From contig JAGXFP010000025.1 of assembly GCA_024637225.1 (NCBI GenBank), positions 1 through 42,016 of the forward strand: a stretch of DNA of 42,016 nt, read 5' to 3'. The number at the start of each line of letters is the position of its first letter. Within the stretch, counting starts at the first letter, position 1. The position numbers were made by a program, and so were the translations under genes. This DNA comes from Desulfobacterales bacterium. GTDB lineage: Bacteria > Desulfobacterota > Desulfobulbia > Desulfobulbales > JAGXFP01. Below are positions 24,465 through 33,582 of this stretch, piece by piece. Below the pieces are notes generated by a model, which saw only the letters and a program-made list of their open reading frames with translations, had not been told where the DNA came from and searched no databases.

Positions 24465-26120
24465 TCATTCCCCGGAGTGATTCAGGGCGGCCCTGATAAA
24501 CTCGCGGAAAATCGGGTGCGGGTTAAGGGGCTGCGATTTGAATTCGGGATGGAACTGGCAGCCCAGAAACCAGGGATGGTCCTTGACCTCGACGATCTCG
24601 ACCAGGGTATTATCGGGCGAGACCCCGCTAATCACCAAGCCCTTCTCCTCCAACTCCTCCCGGAACTTGGGATTGAATTCATAACGGTGGCGATGGCGCT
24701 CGAAGACTTCCTGATCCTTGTAAGCGGCCCCGGCAAAGGTGTTTTCGATCACCCGGCAGGGATAGGCGCCGAGGCGCAGGGTGCCGCCCATCTCGGACTT
24801 TTCGTCCCGGACCTGGGTCTTGCCGGTCCGGTAATCGTACCACTCCTTCATCAGATAGATCACCGGGTGGGAGGTGTCGAGATCAAATTCGTTGCTGTCG
24901 GCATCCTGCCAGCCCACGACGTTCCTGGCGAACTCCACCACGGCCAGCTGCATGCCGAGACAGATGCCGAAGAAGGGGATGCCGCTCTCGCGGGAATAGG
25001 TGATCGCCTTGACCTTGCCTTCCACGCCGCGCTTGCCGAACCCGCCCGGCACCAGGATGCCGTGACAGCCGGCCAGGAGTGTGTCGGCGTCCTGGGATTC
25101 CAGATCCTCGGCGCTGACATAGCGCAACTCGATATGGGCGTCGTTGGCGATGCCGCCGTGTACCAAGGATTCGTGCAGGCTCTTGTACGACTCGGTCAGA
25201 TCGACGTACTTGCCGATCACCGCGATGATCACCCGGTTGGTCGGGTGCTGGACCTTTCTGACCAGCTCCAGCCAGGTGTCGAGTTTCGGCGCCCCGGTCC
25301 AGACGTTCAGCAGTTCGAGGATCTTGTCGTCGAGCCCCTCCCGGTTGAAGCAGAGCGGCACCTCGTAGATGCTCTCCACATCCTGAGCGGTGATGACCGC
25401 GTTGGTCGGCACGTTGCAGAACAGGGAGATTTTTTCCTTGAGCTCCCGGCTCAGCTGCTTCTCGGTCCGGCAGAGGAGGATATCGGGCTGAATGCCGATG
25501 GCCAGAAGCTCCTTGACCGAGTGCTGGGTCGGCTTGGTCTTGAACTCGCAGGCCGTCTTGATGTAAGGCACCCAGGTGACATGGATGAAAATCGAGTTCT
25601 CCTTGCCGACATCGAGGCGGAACTGCCGGATCGCCTCGATAAAGGGCAGCCCCTCGATATCGCCGATGGTGCCGCCGATCTCGATGATTGCGATATCGGT
25701 CTCGCCGTCCAACTGGAGAATGGCGTTCTTGATCTCGTCGGTGATGTGGGGGATAACCTGGACGGTGCCGCCCAGATAATCGCCGCGCCGCTCCTTGGTG
25801 ATCACCGAATTATAGATCCGGCCCGAGGTGTAGTTGTTGCGCTGACCGAGCACCGCCGAGGTGTAACGTTCGTAATGTCCGAGATCGAGGTCGGTTTCGG
25901 CCCCGTCGTCGGTGACATAGACCTCGCCGTGCTGGAAGGGGTTCATGGTACCTGGATCGACGTTGATGTAGGGATCGAGCTTCTGGAAAGTGATGCTCAG
26001 TCCGCGACACTCGAGGAGGGTGCCGATCGCCGCCGCCGCCAGACCCTTGCCAAGTGAGGAAAGGACTCCGCCGGTTATAAAAATGAACTTTGTCTTTTGA
26101 GTTGGGCTTATCTTTTTCAT
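24465..26120 (-). CDS. pyrG: CTP synthase (PyrG)
   Basis: PyrG converts UTP to CTP with ATP and glutamine. The 551-residue protein has the N-terminal amidoligase domain ([31 protein letters not shown]-like [15 protein letters not shown] and [21 protein letters not shown]). The C-terminal class I glutaminase domain has [28 protein letters not shown] and the HPEF His/Glu pair (QFHPEFKS). ATG 26120 ([11 protein letters not shown]) is preferred over the frame that reaches 26204, because it matches the usual PyrG start. The terminator downstream is good. Confidence 0.97.
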   Translation of the reverse strand: MKKISPTQKTKFIFITGGVLSSLGKGLAAAAIGTLLECRGLSITFQKLDPYINVDPGTMNPFQHGEVYVTDDGAETDLDLGHYERYTSAVLGQRNNYTSGRIYNSVITKERRGDYLGGTVQVIPHITDEIKNAILQLDGETDIAIIEIGGTIGDIEGLPFIEAIRQFRLDVGKENSIFIHVTWVPYIKTACEFKTKPTQHSVKELLAIGIQPDILLCRTEKQLSRELKEKISLFCNVPTNAVITAQDVESIYEVPLCFNREGLDDKILELLNVWTGAPKLDTWLELVRKVQHPTNRVIIAVIGKYVDLTESYKSLHESLVHGGIANDAHIELRYVSAEDLESQDADTLLAGCHGILVPGGFGKRGVEGKVKAITYSRESGIPFFGICLGMQLAVVEFARNVVGWQDADSNEFDLDTSHPVIYLMKEWYDYRTGKTQVRDEKSEMGGTLRLGAYPCRVIENTFAGAAYKDQEVFERHRHRYEFNPKFREELEEKGLVISGVSPDNTLVEIVEVKDHPWFLGCQFHPEFKSQPLNPHPIFREFIRAALNHSGE

Positions 26121-26274
26121 GGAAACCACTATAGCAATACGGCATGATTTATCCAAGAAAAACTTGGCCGGCAAGCCTTTCACAAAGGCGATCCACAACG
26201 GCACACCGCAAATGCCTGGCTACGGATATTTTTTAACGACCTTTTTTAGGCAAAATTGTTTATAAATATTGGCA

Positions 26275-27762
26275 ATGTTATTCCAAAAACTCACTGTCAG
26301 CATAGCCCTCCTGTTAATTTCGCTCTTGCCGGGTTGCGGCCGGGAACAGGCGGAAGAACCGGCATCGGACGAAACTCCGCCGGAAATCTCCCGGACGACT
26401 ACCGCCAGGCCCGGCTGCCAGTCGTGTCACCCTTACTCCCTGGCCCAAAACCACTCAGAGCGCTCCTGCATTTCCTGCCATAACGGCGACAACCGGACCG
26501 CCGACCTTGGGGATGCCCATATCGACCTGATAAGCCATCCCGCCAGTCCGGCCAACATGGACACCAAGTGCGGCGGCTGCCACCAGGAGACCGCTACCGT
26601 GGCGGCAAGCCGCCATTACACCCTCAGCAATGCCGTCAATCTGGTCCGCCGCCATTTCGGAGCGGACCGCGATCTGGCAAGCCTGCTGGAAATTCCGGTA
26701 ACCGATCGGCCGACCACCGCTCTTGAACTGGCCGACGACCTCCTGCGCCGCCGCTGTTTGCGTTGCCATGTTTATTATGAGGGGGATGAATATTCACAAG
26801 TAGAGCACGGCACCGGCTGTGCCGCCTGCCACCTGGAATACGAGGACGGCAAGCCGGTCACCCACGAGTTTCTCGCCCTGCCGACCGACAGCCGCTGCCT
26901 GAGCTGCCACTACGCCAACCGAGTCGGCAGCGATTATTACGGCCACTTCGATCACGACTTCAAACTCGAGTATCGCACCCCGTATCAACCGGAGGGGTAC
27001 TATCCCGCCCGGCCTTATGCGGTCGAGCAGCACCGGCTTATCCCGGATATCCACCAATCGGCCGGCATGACCTGCATTGACTGCCACTTCGAGATGCATG
27101 GCGGCAAGACCATGAAAACCCTCGGCTGTGCGGCTTGTCATCTGCACCGAAACCTTCCCGCGGCGGCGAAGCATCTCAGCATTGAAGATGGAGAGCTGAT
27201 TGTCACCACCAGGCAGGGTAAGCGTAAAATAGTGGTTCCCCGGGCAACGGATCCGGTACATGGCCGCTACGAAGACACCGTTGCCTGTACGGTCTGCCAT
27301 GCCCAATGGAGCTACAATGACCAGGAGACCAATCTGGTCAGAATCGATCACGAGGAATATGAGGAATGGGACGAACTCTACGTCCAGGACAGTTCCGAAG
27401 TGGAAGTTTTATTGCTGAACGGCATCTACGGAGATCAGATTCTCGAACCGGTAATGACCGATAAGATCAGCGGCCTAGAAAAACCGGGCCTGTGGCTGAA
27501 GGGTTTTAAAATCAGAAGATGGGCGGCGCCGCTGATCGATTTCGATCGCGAGGGGCGGCTCCAGGTAATGCGGCCGCTCCTTGACCTGCATATCTCCTGG
27601 GTCAATGCCCGGCAGGAAACCGTTTTTGATTCGGTCGCCGGCGAGAGCGAGACCTTGCGGCCCTTTACTCCCCATACCATCGGCAAGGCCGGGGCTTTTT
27701 ATCACCAGCGCATCTCAAAACTGTTCCCCAGGGAACCAAGCCAAGCGGGTCAAAAAGAATGA
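26275..27762 (+). CDS. Nine-heme c-type cytochrome lipoprotein
   Basis: A putative outer- or inner-membrane-anchored electron carrier of 495 aa. The N-terminus is a lipoprotein signal (LLLISLLPGC with the acylated Cys). Nine CxxCH heme-binding sites are visible: CQSCH, CISCH, CGGCH, CLRCH, CAACH, CLSCH, CIDCH, CAACH and CTVCH. They stop around residue 345. The remaining ~150 residues lack heme sites and form a separate domain. It could serve extracellular or periplasmic electron transfer. ATG 26275 is used; TTG 26269 is also in frame. Its last 4 bases (ATGA) overlap rlpA, so the two are translated together. Confidence 0.85.
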   Translation: MLFQKLTVSIALLLISLLPGCGREQAEEPASDETPPEISRTTTARPGCQSCHPYSLAQNHSERSCISCHNGDNRTADLGDAHIDLISHPASPANMDTKCGGCHQETATVAASRHYTLSNAVNLVRRHFGADRDLASLLEIPVTDRPTTALELADDLLRRRCLRCHVYYEGDEYSQVEHGTGCAACHLEYEDGKPVTHEFLALPTDSRCLSCHYANRVGSDYYGHFDHDFKLEYRTPYQPEGYYPARPYAVEQHRLIPDIHQSAGMTCIDCHFEMHGGKTMKTLGCAACHLHRNLPAAAKHLSIEDGELIVTTRQGKRKIVVPRATDPVHGRYEDTVACTVCHAQWSYNDQETNLVRIDHEEYEEWDELYVQDSSEVEVLLLNGIYGDQILEPVMTDKISGLEKPGLWLKGFKIRRWAAPLIDFDREGRLQVMRPLLDLHISWVNARQETVFDSVAGESETLRPFTPHTIGKAGAFYHQRISKLFPREPSQAGQKE

Positions 27763-28550
27763 AGCACCTCCTCAACTCCGGAACCGCCCTGTTAATCGTC
27801 GCGACTTTACTCTCCGGGTGCGGGGAGCTCAAGGCCCCGCAGATATCGAGTACCGATCAGTATCCCTATAAGGACATGCCCCAAAAAACCGTGGTCCCGC
27901 CGACCCAGAAACCCTACAGGATAAAGGGCAGGACCTACTACCCCTTACCATCTTCCGAAGGATTCCGGGAAACGGGCATTGCCTCCTGGTACGGCGGCTA
28001 TTTCCATGGCCGCAAGACCTCCAACGGCGAAACCTACGATATGAACGGCATCAGCGCCGCCCATAAGACCTTGCCGATGAACACCTACCTGCTGGTCGAA
28101 AACCTGGAAAACGGCCGGGAGATGACGGTAAGGGTCAATGACCGGGGCCCGTTTCACAAAGGCAGAATCATCGATATGTCCAGAACCGGAGCCGACAAGC
28201 TGGGCTTTCTCAATAAAGGCACGGCCCGGGTCAGGATTACCGCCCTCGGCGAAGCGGCTACTTACCGCGAGGCCGGAACCACCGTCAAGAAATTCAAGGA
28301 TCATCCCGACTTCCAAAAAGGCGAGTTCTATGTCCAGATCGGCTCTTTCGTCGATAAAGGCAATGCCGGGCGGCTCAGGGACAAGATGGTGGCCCGGGGA
28401 CAGAAGACCGTGATTCAAGAGTTCGACCGTGGCGATCTTCTCTTCTTCCGGGTTCAGGTCAAGGCCGGTACCACCCTGTCCGAAGCGGAACAGATTGAAA
28501 AGAAGCTCACCCGGGGCGAATTCCCTGCTGCCTACGTGGTGGCCCACTGA
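27759..28550 (+). CDS. rlpA: RlpA-like septal-ring lytic transglycosylase lipoprotein
   Basis: RlpA cleaves peptidoglycan strands lacking stem peptides at the division septum. The 263-residue protein has a lipobox (LLSGCGE), a double-psi beta-barrel domain (GIASWYGGYFHGRKTSNGE...NDRGPFHKGRIIDMS) and a C-terminal SPOR domain (GEFYVQIGSFVDKGNAGRL...RVQVKAGTTLSEAEQIEKKL) that binds septal glycan. It overlaps the cytochrome gene by ATGA. Pairing RlpA with a multiheme cytochrome is unusual. Confidence 0.93.
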   Translation: MKHLLNSGTALLIVATLLSGCGELKAPQISSTDQYPYKDMPQKTVVPPTQKPYRIKGRTYYPLPSSEGFRETGIASWYGGYFHGRKTSNGETYDMNGISAAHKTLPMNTYLLVENLENGREMTVRVNDRGPFHKGRIIDMSRTGADKLGFLNKGTARVRITALGEAATYREAGTTVKKFKDHPDFQKGEFYVQIGSFVDKGNAGRLRDKMVARGQKTVIQEFDRGDLLFFRVQVKAGTTLSEAEQIEKKLTRGEFPAAYVVAH

Positions 28551-28780
28551 ACCCCCGCAACTCCGCCCCTCGACTATGCAAGGCATCCAATCCGGTGCCT
28601 ATCCCCAGGCTTTATTCGCAAAGGGTGCGATAGTTTGTTATCCTGACAAAAATTCCGTTCCTTGTTATTTTTCAAAATTATTTCAGGGGTGGGACGCTAT
28701 TTGGCCTACCCCATCGGTTATAGTGACAGATAAAAGAAACAGGATTGCGAAAATGAATAATGGAAAGAGGGGTAGAATGA
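28551..28780. promoter_or_regulatory. Leader/promoter region of the cas operon
   Basis: This gene-free stretch lies between rlpA and cas1. A -10-like TATAGT is at 28719-28724 but its -35 is poor. A short ORF ending at 28788 overlaps the cas1 start. The ribosome binding site for cas1 is AGGGGTAG about 12 bases before the ATG. No operator could be seen. Confidence 0.3.
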
Positions 28781-29743
28781 ATGGATGATTTGTCGCCGTC
28801 GGACCTCAAAACGATCCTGCATTCCAAACGGGCCAATATGTACTACCTGGAGCATTGCCGGGTCATGCAGAAAGACGGCCGCGTGCTCTATCTGACCGAG
28901 GCCAAAAAGGACAATCTCTATTTCAATATCCCCATCGCCAATACCACCGTAATCCTCTTGGGGACCGGCACTTCCATCACCCAGGCCGCCGTGCGGATGC
29001 TGGCCCAGGCGGGGGTGCTTATCGGTTTTTGCGGCGGTGGCGGCACCCCGCTTTACATGGGCAACGAGATCGAATGGCTGACCCCGCAGAGCGAATACCG
29101 GCCCACCGAATATCTACAGGGCTGGCTCTCCTTCTGGTTTGACGACGAACAGCGCCTCCAAGCCGCCAAGGCTTTGCAACACGCCCGGATAGATTATCTG
29201 CGGCAGGTTTGGTGCAAGGACCGCAATCTGGTTCTGGCCGGTTTCGATGCCGGCGATCCCGCCATAGCCGATGCCCTGGATGCCAATAAAGCCGGGATCG
29301 CTTCGGCTTCGAAAACCTCCTATCTGCTGGCAACCGAGGCCAGGCTGACCAAGCAATTATACAAGTTTGCCGCCCGCAGGAACAACATAAGCGATTTCGT
29401 CCGCGAACGGGAAGCGGGCGACAAGGCCAACGGTTTTCTAAACCACGGCAACTATCTCGCTTACGGTCTCGCCGCCTCCACCCTTTGGGTATTGGGCATT
29501 CCCCACGCTTTTGCCGTCATGCACGGCAAGACCCGGCGCGGCGCCCTGGTCTTCGATATTGCCGATCTGGTCAAGGACGCGATCGTTCTGCCCTGGGCCT
29601 TTATCTGCGCCAGGGAAAACGCCACCGAACAGGAGTTCCGCCAACAATGCCTGCAATCCTTCGCCGACCATAAGGCGCTGGATACCATGTTCGATCAGGT
29701 CAAGGTATTGGCCTTGAATGCAAGGGAGGAAGGAAGTGCATAA
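28781..29743 (+). CDS. cas1: CRISPR-associated endonuclease Cas1, subtype I-F
   Basis: Cas1 integrates new spacers at the leader end of the array together with Cas2. The 320 residues fit the I-F form. The metal-binding triad is E186 (LATEARL), H248 (FAVMHGKTRRG) and the acidic residues D259-D266 (LVFDIADLVKD). The N-terminal beta domain has LLGTGTSITQAAVRML. The sequence is GC-rich like the flanking chromosome (39 of 60 at 29221-29280), unlike the csy genes. The ORF6N gene starts within its last codons. Confidence 0.97.
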   Translation: MDDLSPSDLKTILHSKRANMYYLEHCRVMQKDGRVLYLTEAKKDNLYFNIPIANTTVILLGTGTSITQAAVRMLAQAGVLIGFCGGGGTPLYMGNEIEWLTPQSEYRPTEYLQGWLSFWFDDEQRLQAAKALQHARIDYLRQVWCKDRNLVLAGFDAGDPAIADALDANKAGIASASKTSYLLATEARLTKQLYKFAARRNNISDFVREREAGDKANGFLNHGNYLAYGLAASTLWVLGIPHAFAVMHGKTRRGALVFDIADLVKDAIVLPWAFICARENATEQEFRQQCLQSFADHKALDTMFDQVKVLALNAREEGSA

Positions 29744-30242
29744 TCTCGTACCTGCAGAGGGAATTGCAAGTCGAATTTATTTTGTCAGGGGGAAAAAGGT
29801 CATCCTTGATTCCGACCTGGCTGGGTTGTACGGAGTCCCGACTAAACGGTTGAATGAGCAGGTGCGGCGCAATATCGAACGATTCCCCGGTGACTTCATG
29901 TTTAGGCTGACCAAAGAGGAGCATGACCACTTGAGGTCGCAATTTGCGACTTCAAGCGACAAGGCGGGACATGGAGGAAGAAGAACGTTGCCTTTTGTCT
30001 TCACCGAACATGGGGCCATCATGGCTGCAACGGTACTGAATAGCAAACAGGCTGTGGAAGTCTCCATTTTTGTCGTAAGGGCATTTGTGAAGCTTCGGCA
30101 AATGCTTGCCGCTCACAAGGACCTTGAAAAGAAAATCGAGGAAATGGAAAGCAAATACGACGAACAATTCCGCGTGGTGTTCGAAGCCATCCGGCAACTG
30201 CTTGTCGAAGACGAAAAGCCGAAGCGGAAGATCGGATTTTGA
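29736..30242 (+). CDS. ORF6N-domain protein inserted between cas1 and cas2-3
   Basis: The frame is open from ATG 29718, but GTG 29736 is preferred: a purine-rich Shine-Dalgarno (GGGAGGAAGGA, 29724-29734) precedes it, and it gives 168 aa. It overlaps the cas1 stop by 8 bp. Residues ~9-95 match the ORF6N domain of phage antirepressors and KilA-N relatives (VRGKKVILDSDLAGLYGV, LNEQVRRNIERFPGDFMF, LPFVFTEHGAIMAATVL). The C-terminus (about 110-150) is a predicted coiled coil (KDLEKKIEEMESKYDEQFRV). Family members bind DNA; the role here is unknown. It ends 16 bp before the cas2-3 start. GC is lower (55 of 120 in sampled lines) than cas1. Confidence 0.85.
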   Translation: MHNLVPAEGIASRIYFVRGKKVILDSDLAGLYGVPTKRLNEQVRRNIERFPGDFMFRLTKEEHDHLRSQFATSSDKAGHGGRRTLPFVFTEHGAIMAATVLNSKQAVEVSIFVVRAFVKLRQMLAAHKDLEKKIEEMESKYDEQFRVVFEAIRQLLVEDEKPKRKIGF

Positions 30243-30258
30243 AAAAGGATGGCCGGCC

Positions 30259-33200
30259 ATGATGGTGACCTTCATTTCCCAGTGCGAAAAGAAAGCCCTC
30301 AAGAAGACCCGCCGGGTCCTCGATGCCTTTGCCGACCGCATCGGCGACAACACCTGGCAGACCGTCATCACCCAGGAAGGGTTGAATACCGTCAAGAAAA
30401 TGCTCCGCCAGACCGCCAGTAAAAGCACCGCCGTCTCCTGCCATTGGATCAGGAGCCGGTCCCGAAGTCAGTTTTTATGGGTGGTGGGGAATAAAGCCAA
30501 GTTTGATGAACAGGGTGTGGTGCCGGTGAATAGTACACAAAAGGTCATTGCGAATTTTGAAAATGATTGGCATTACCTGCCGCAGATCAAGGCCTTGGCG
30601 GCTCTTGCGGCTCTTTTGCACGACTGGGGGAAATCTTCGGCATTGTTTCAGAAAAAACTGAAGAACAGTTCTAGGTTAGGTGATCCAATCCGGCATGAAT
30701 GGATTTCTTGTTTACTGTTGCATGCGGTAGCAAAAATCAGTGGCAGTCAAGAAAATGATATCTCCTGGTTGACGATGCTGATTAATGGCGAATTGGACGA
30801 AACAAAGCTGAAAACCTTCGTAACCGAACAAAACCTGAAATTATCACTCGACCAATTACCGACGGCGGCGAAATTGTTAGCCTGGCTTATCGTTTCGCAT
30901 CATCGTTTGCCAAATTTTTCACACAGCCAGTCTGATACAAGAAAGGAATGGCTTGGAGTATCCGCACCAGATTTTTCGTCGATCCTTAAACGCATCTCTC
31001 AGTCCTGGGGCTATGAAAATCGTCAAAATGAACAGGAGTATAAAAAAAGGCTTAATGACTGTTTTGCATTTCCCAACGGCTTTTTAAGCCAGTCTACACC
31101 TTGGACCAAACAACTGAAAAAATGGGCACAACGACTTCTGGATTGCTTGCCGGAAATTGAACAATGCATGAGCGACGGCAGTTATCGCCTTATACTGCAC
31201 CATACTCGTTTGTGTTTAATGCTGGGCGATCACTTTTATTCCTCACAAATGGCGGATAAAAGCTGGCAGGACACCACAGGGTTATTCGCCAACACGGATG
31301 GGAAAATTTTCAAACAAAAGCTCGATGAACACTTGGTTGGTGTGGCGAAAAACGCGCTGCGCACCGCTCATTTGTTGCCAAGATTCGAACATGACCCTCC
31401 CGAGGCACAAGGCATAATTGCCCTGAAAAAAGCAAGCCCTATGGCATTTGAATGGCAGAATAAGGCGGTTGATAAAATAAAGACGTGGCGGAAACAGCAA
31501 GACAAATCCAAATACGGTTTCTTTGCAGTCAACATGGCCAGTACCGGTTGCGGGAAAACCTTTGCCAATGCCAAGGTCATGCGGGCGCTGTCATCGGACG
31601 GGGACAGTCTTCGTTATATTCTCGCCCTTGGTCTGCGCACCCTGACCTTGCAAACAGGAGATGAATACCGGCAGCGCATTGGTTTAGACAACAGTGAATT
31701 AGCAGTATTGATCGGTTCCAGAGCTGTTATGGAACTTCATAATCAGGCGGCGCAGGAGGATGAAGCCGAAAAGGATCTGTTGGTGGGGTCTGAATCACTG
31801 GAGCCGTTATTAAGTGAGGATATTGATTTTGATTGCGACATCCCCGAAGAAGGTTTGGCAACAGTGCTTAAGCAGCAGAGGGACAGGCAATTTCTCTATG
31901 CCCCAGTACTGGCCTGCACCATCGATCACTTGATGGCGGCCACGGAAACCAGACGGGGTGGGCGCTATATGTTGCCAAGCCTGCGTCTGATGTCCTCTGA
32001 TTTAGTCATTGATGAAGTGGATGATTTTACGGGTGGTGATTTAATCGCTATCGGTCGTCTAATCCACCTTGCCGGAATGTTGGGCCGCAAGGTGATGATT
32101 TCATCGGCCACGATCCCCCCTGATTTGGCGGAAGGTTACTTTCATGCCTACCAATCGGGATGGCGGCTGTTCAGTAAAGCCCGTGACGCCAGCAATAAAG
32201 TCGGCTGTGCCTGGATTGATGAATTTAAAACCACCGTAACAACCATTAATAAGCAGATTAGTCTGGAAGCGATTGAAGCCTATCGCGATAGTCATCGGCA
32301 GTTTATAGAAAAACGAATGGAAAAATTAATAAAGCAGCCTGCAAAACGCCGGGCAGACATAATTGAGTGCAGGGGCATCATCGACGATTTTGATTCAGAC
32401 AGTGATGAGACTCGGCAAGAAAAGTTTTTCTCTGTAATCCAACAGGCCATATTGGAAAAACACCGGCACCATCATATCGAAGATCAAAAAACCGGAATCA
32501 GGGTTTCATTCGGTGTTGTGCGTATGGCCAATATCTCCCCTTGCGTTGCCTTGAGTAAGCATCTTATGGATTGCGCTTGGCCGGAGGATGACGATGTCAA
32601 GGTCATGGCTTACCACTCCCAGCAAGTGTTGCTTTTGCGCCATGCCCAAGAAAAACATCTGGACAGTATCCTCAAGCGCAACAAAGAACAACCTGGAGAT
32701 CAACCGAATTCGTTCAATAATGCAGTAATCCGCAGCCATTTGGACAACAGCAGCGCCCAAAATATGTTGTTTATTGTCGTCGCCACCCCGGTTGAAGAAG
32801 TAGGCCGGGATCATGACTTTGACTGGGCAGTAGTGGAACCATCCTCGTATCGCTCAATTATCCAACTTGCGGGACGGGTTCGGCGGCATCGTGAAGGCGC
32901 TATGGCGAACCCCAACATCGGCTTACTGCAATATAACTGGAGAGCGGCCAAAGACGGAAATCAGCTAGGTAAAAAATACTTTTGCCGTCCAGGCTATGAA
33001 GAAAATCAAGTGTTGGATACCCATGATCTATCTGAGCTGATTGATGTCAAGGCGGTTGCTGAGCGTATTGATGCTATCCCACGTATTCAAAAAACAGAGC
33101 CTCTCAACTTTCGAAAATCGCTGATTGACTTGGAACATCAGGTAACTCAAATGCAGCTTGCCAACTATACCGGTGAGGGACCGGATAAATTACAAGGTTA

Positions 33201-33573
33201 TCTGGCTGAGTGCTGGTATCTGACGGCATTGCCGCAAGTCCTCAACCCATTCCGTAAAAGTGAGCCAACCACCAAGGTGTTTTTGATGTATGAGCCGGAT
33301 AAAGAAGACTGCGTATTTATAGAAAAGGATGAACAGGGGGTCCCGGTAAAACGTGAAAGCATTCTTCAGATTAGCCGCCAGGGTATCAGCCGGGGTCAGG
33401 AAAAAAGAGTCTGGTTGCATCGTGACTATGAGCAACAGCTTGAAAAATGCGCGGAACAGCGAGAATGTACAAAAAGAACAATTTCGCTCAAATATGGCGA
33501 ATTGAGTTTTGTGTATAGAGAAGGCGAAGGATATGAATATTCAGATCAGTTTGGATTGGTTCCTAAAAGATGA
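30259..33573 (+). CDS. cas3: Cas2-Cas3 fusion helicase-nuclease, subtype I-F
   Basis: A 1104-residue fusion. Residues ~1-95 are Cas2 (VTFISQCEKKALKKTRRVL and TAVSCHWIRSRSRSQFLWV), which works with Cas1 in adaptation. The HD nuclease follows (LLHDWGK with H121 and D122, RHEWIS, SHHRLP), then the SF2 helicase: Walker A ASTGCGKTF (K433), DEVD (585-588), SAT (616-618), VRMANISP and QLAGRVRRHR (from Q869). It cuts and unwinds target DNA recruited by the Csy complex. The open frame extends upstream to 30106 inside ORF6N, but ATG 30259 or 30262 begins at the family's usual N-terminus. Base composition drops after the Cas2 part. Confidence 0.96.
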   Translation: MMVTFISQCEKKALKKTRRVLDAFADRIGDNTWQTVITQEGLNTVKKMLRQTASKSTAVSCHWIRSRSRSQFLWVVGNKAKFDEQGVVPVNSTQKVIANFENDWHYLPQIKALAALAALLHDWGKSSALFQKKLKNSSRLGDPIRHEWISCLLLHAVAKISGSQENDISWLTMLINGELDETKLKTFVTEQNLKLSLDQLPTAAKLLAWLIVSHHRLPNFSHSQSDTRKEWLGVSAPDFSSILKRISQSWGYENRQNEQEYKKRLNDCFAFPNGFLSQSTPWTKQLKKWAQRLLDCLPEIEQCMSDGSYRLILHHTRLCLMLGDHFYSSQMADKSWQDTTGLFANTDGKIFKQKLDEHLVGVAKNALRTAHLLPRFEHDPPEAQGIIALKKASPMAFEWQNKAVDKIKTWRKQQDKSKYGFFAVNMASTGCGKTFANAKVMRALSSDGDSLRYILALGLRTLTLQTGDEYRQRIGLDNSELAVLIGSRAVMELHNQAAQEDEAEKDLLVGSESLEPLLSEDIDFDCDIPEEGLATVLKQQRDRQFLYAPVLACTIDHLMAATETRRGGRYMLPSLRLMSSDLVIDEVDDFTGGDLIAIGRLIHLAGMLGRKVMISSATIPPDLAEGYFHAYQSGWRLFSKARDASNKVGCAWIDEFKTTVTTINKQISLEAIEAYRDSHRQFIEKRMEKLIKQPAKRRADIIECRGIIDDFDSDSDETRQEKFFSVIQQAILEKHRHHHIEDQKTGIRVSFGVVRMANISPCVALSKHLMDCAWPEDDDVKVMAYHSQQVLLLRHAQEKHLDSILKRNKEQPGDQPNSFNNAVIRSHLDNSSAQNMLFIVVATPVEEVGRDHDFDWAVVEPSSYRSIIQLAGRVRRHREGAMANPNIGLLQYNWRAAKDGNQLGKKYFCRPGYEENQVLDTHDLSELIDVKAVAERIDAIPRIQKTEPLNFRKSLIDLEHQVTQMQLANYTGEGPDKLQGYLAECWYLTALPQVLNPFRKSEPTTKVFLMYEPDKEDCVFIEKDEQGVPVKRESILQISRQGISRGQEKRVWLHRDYEQQLEKCAEQRECTKRTISLKYGELSFVYREGEGYEYSDQFGLVPKR

Positions 33574-33582
33574 GGTGGGCAT

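Noticed and set aside
30106-30258. N-terminal extension of the cas2-3 reading frame into ORF6N
   Set aside because: The Cas2 domain starts at 30259 with its usual N-terminus; the upstream codons are the shadow frame of ORF6N.
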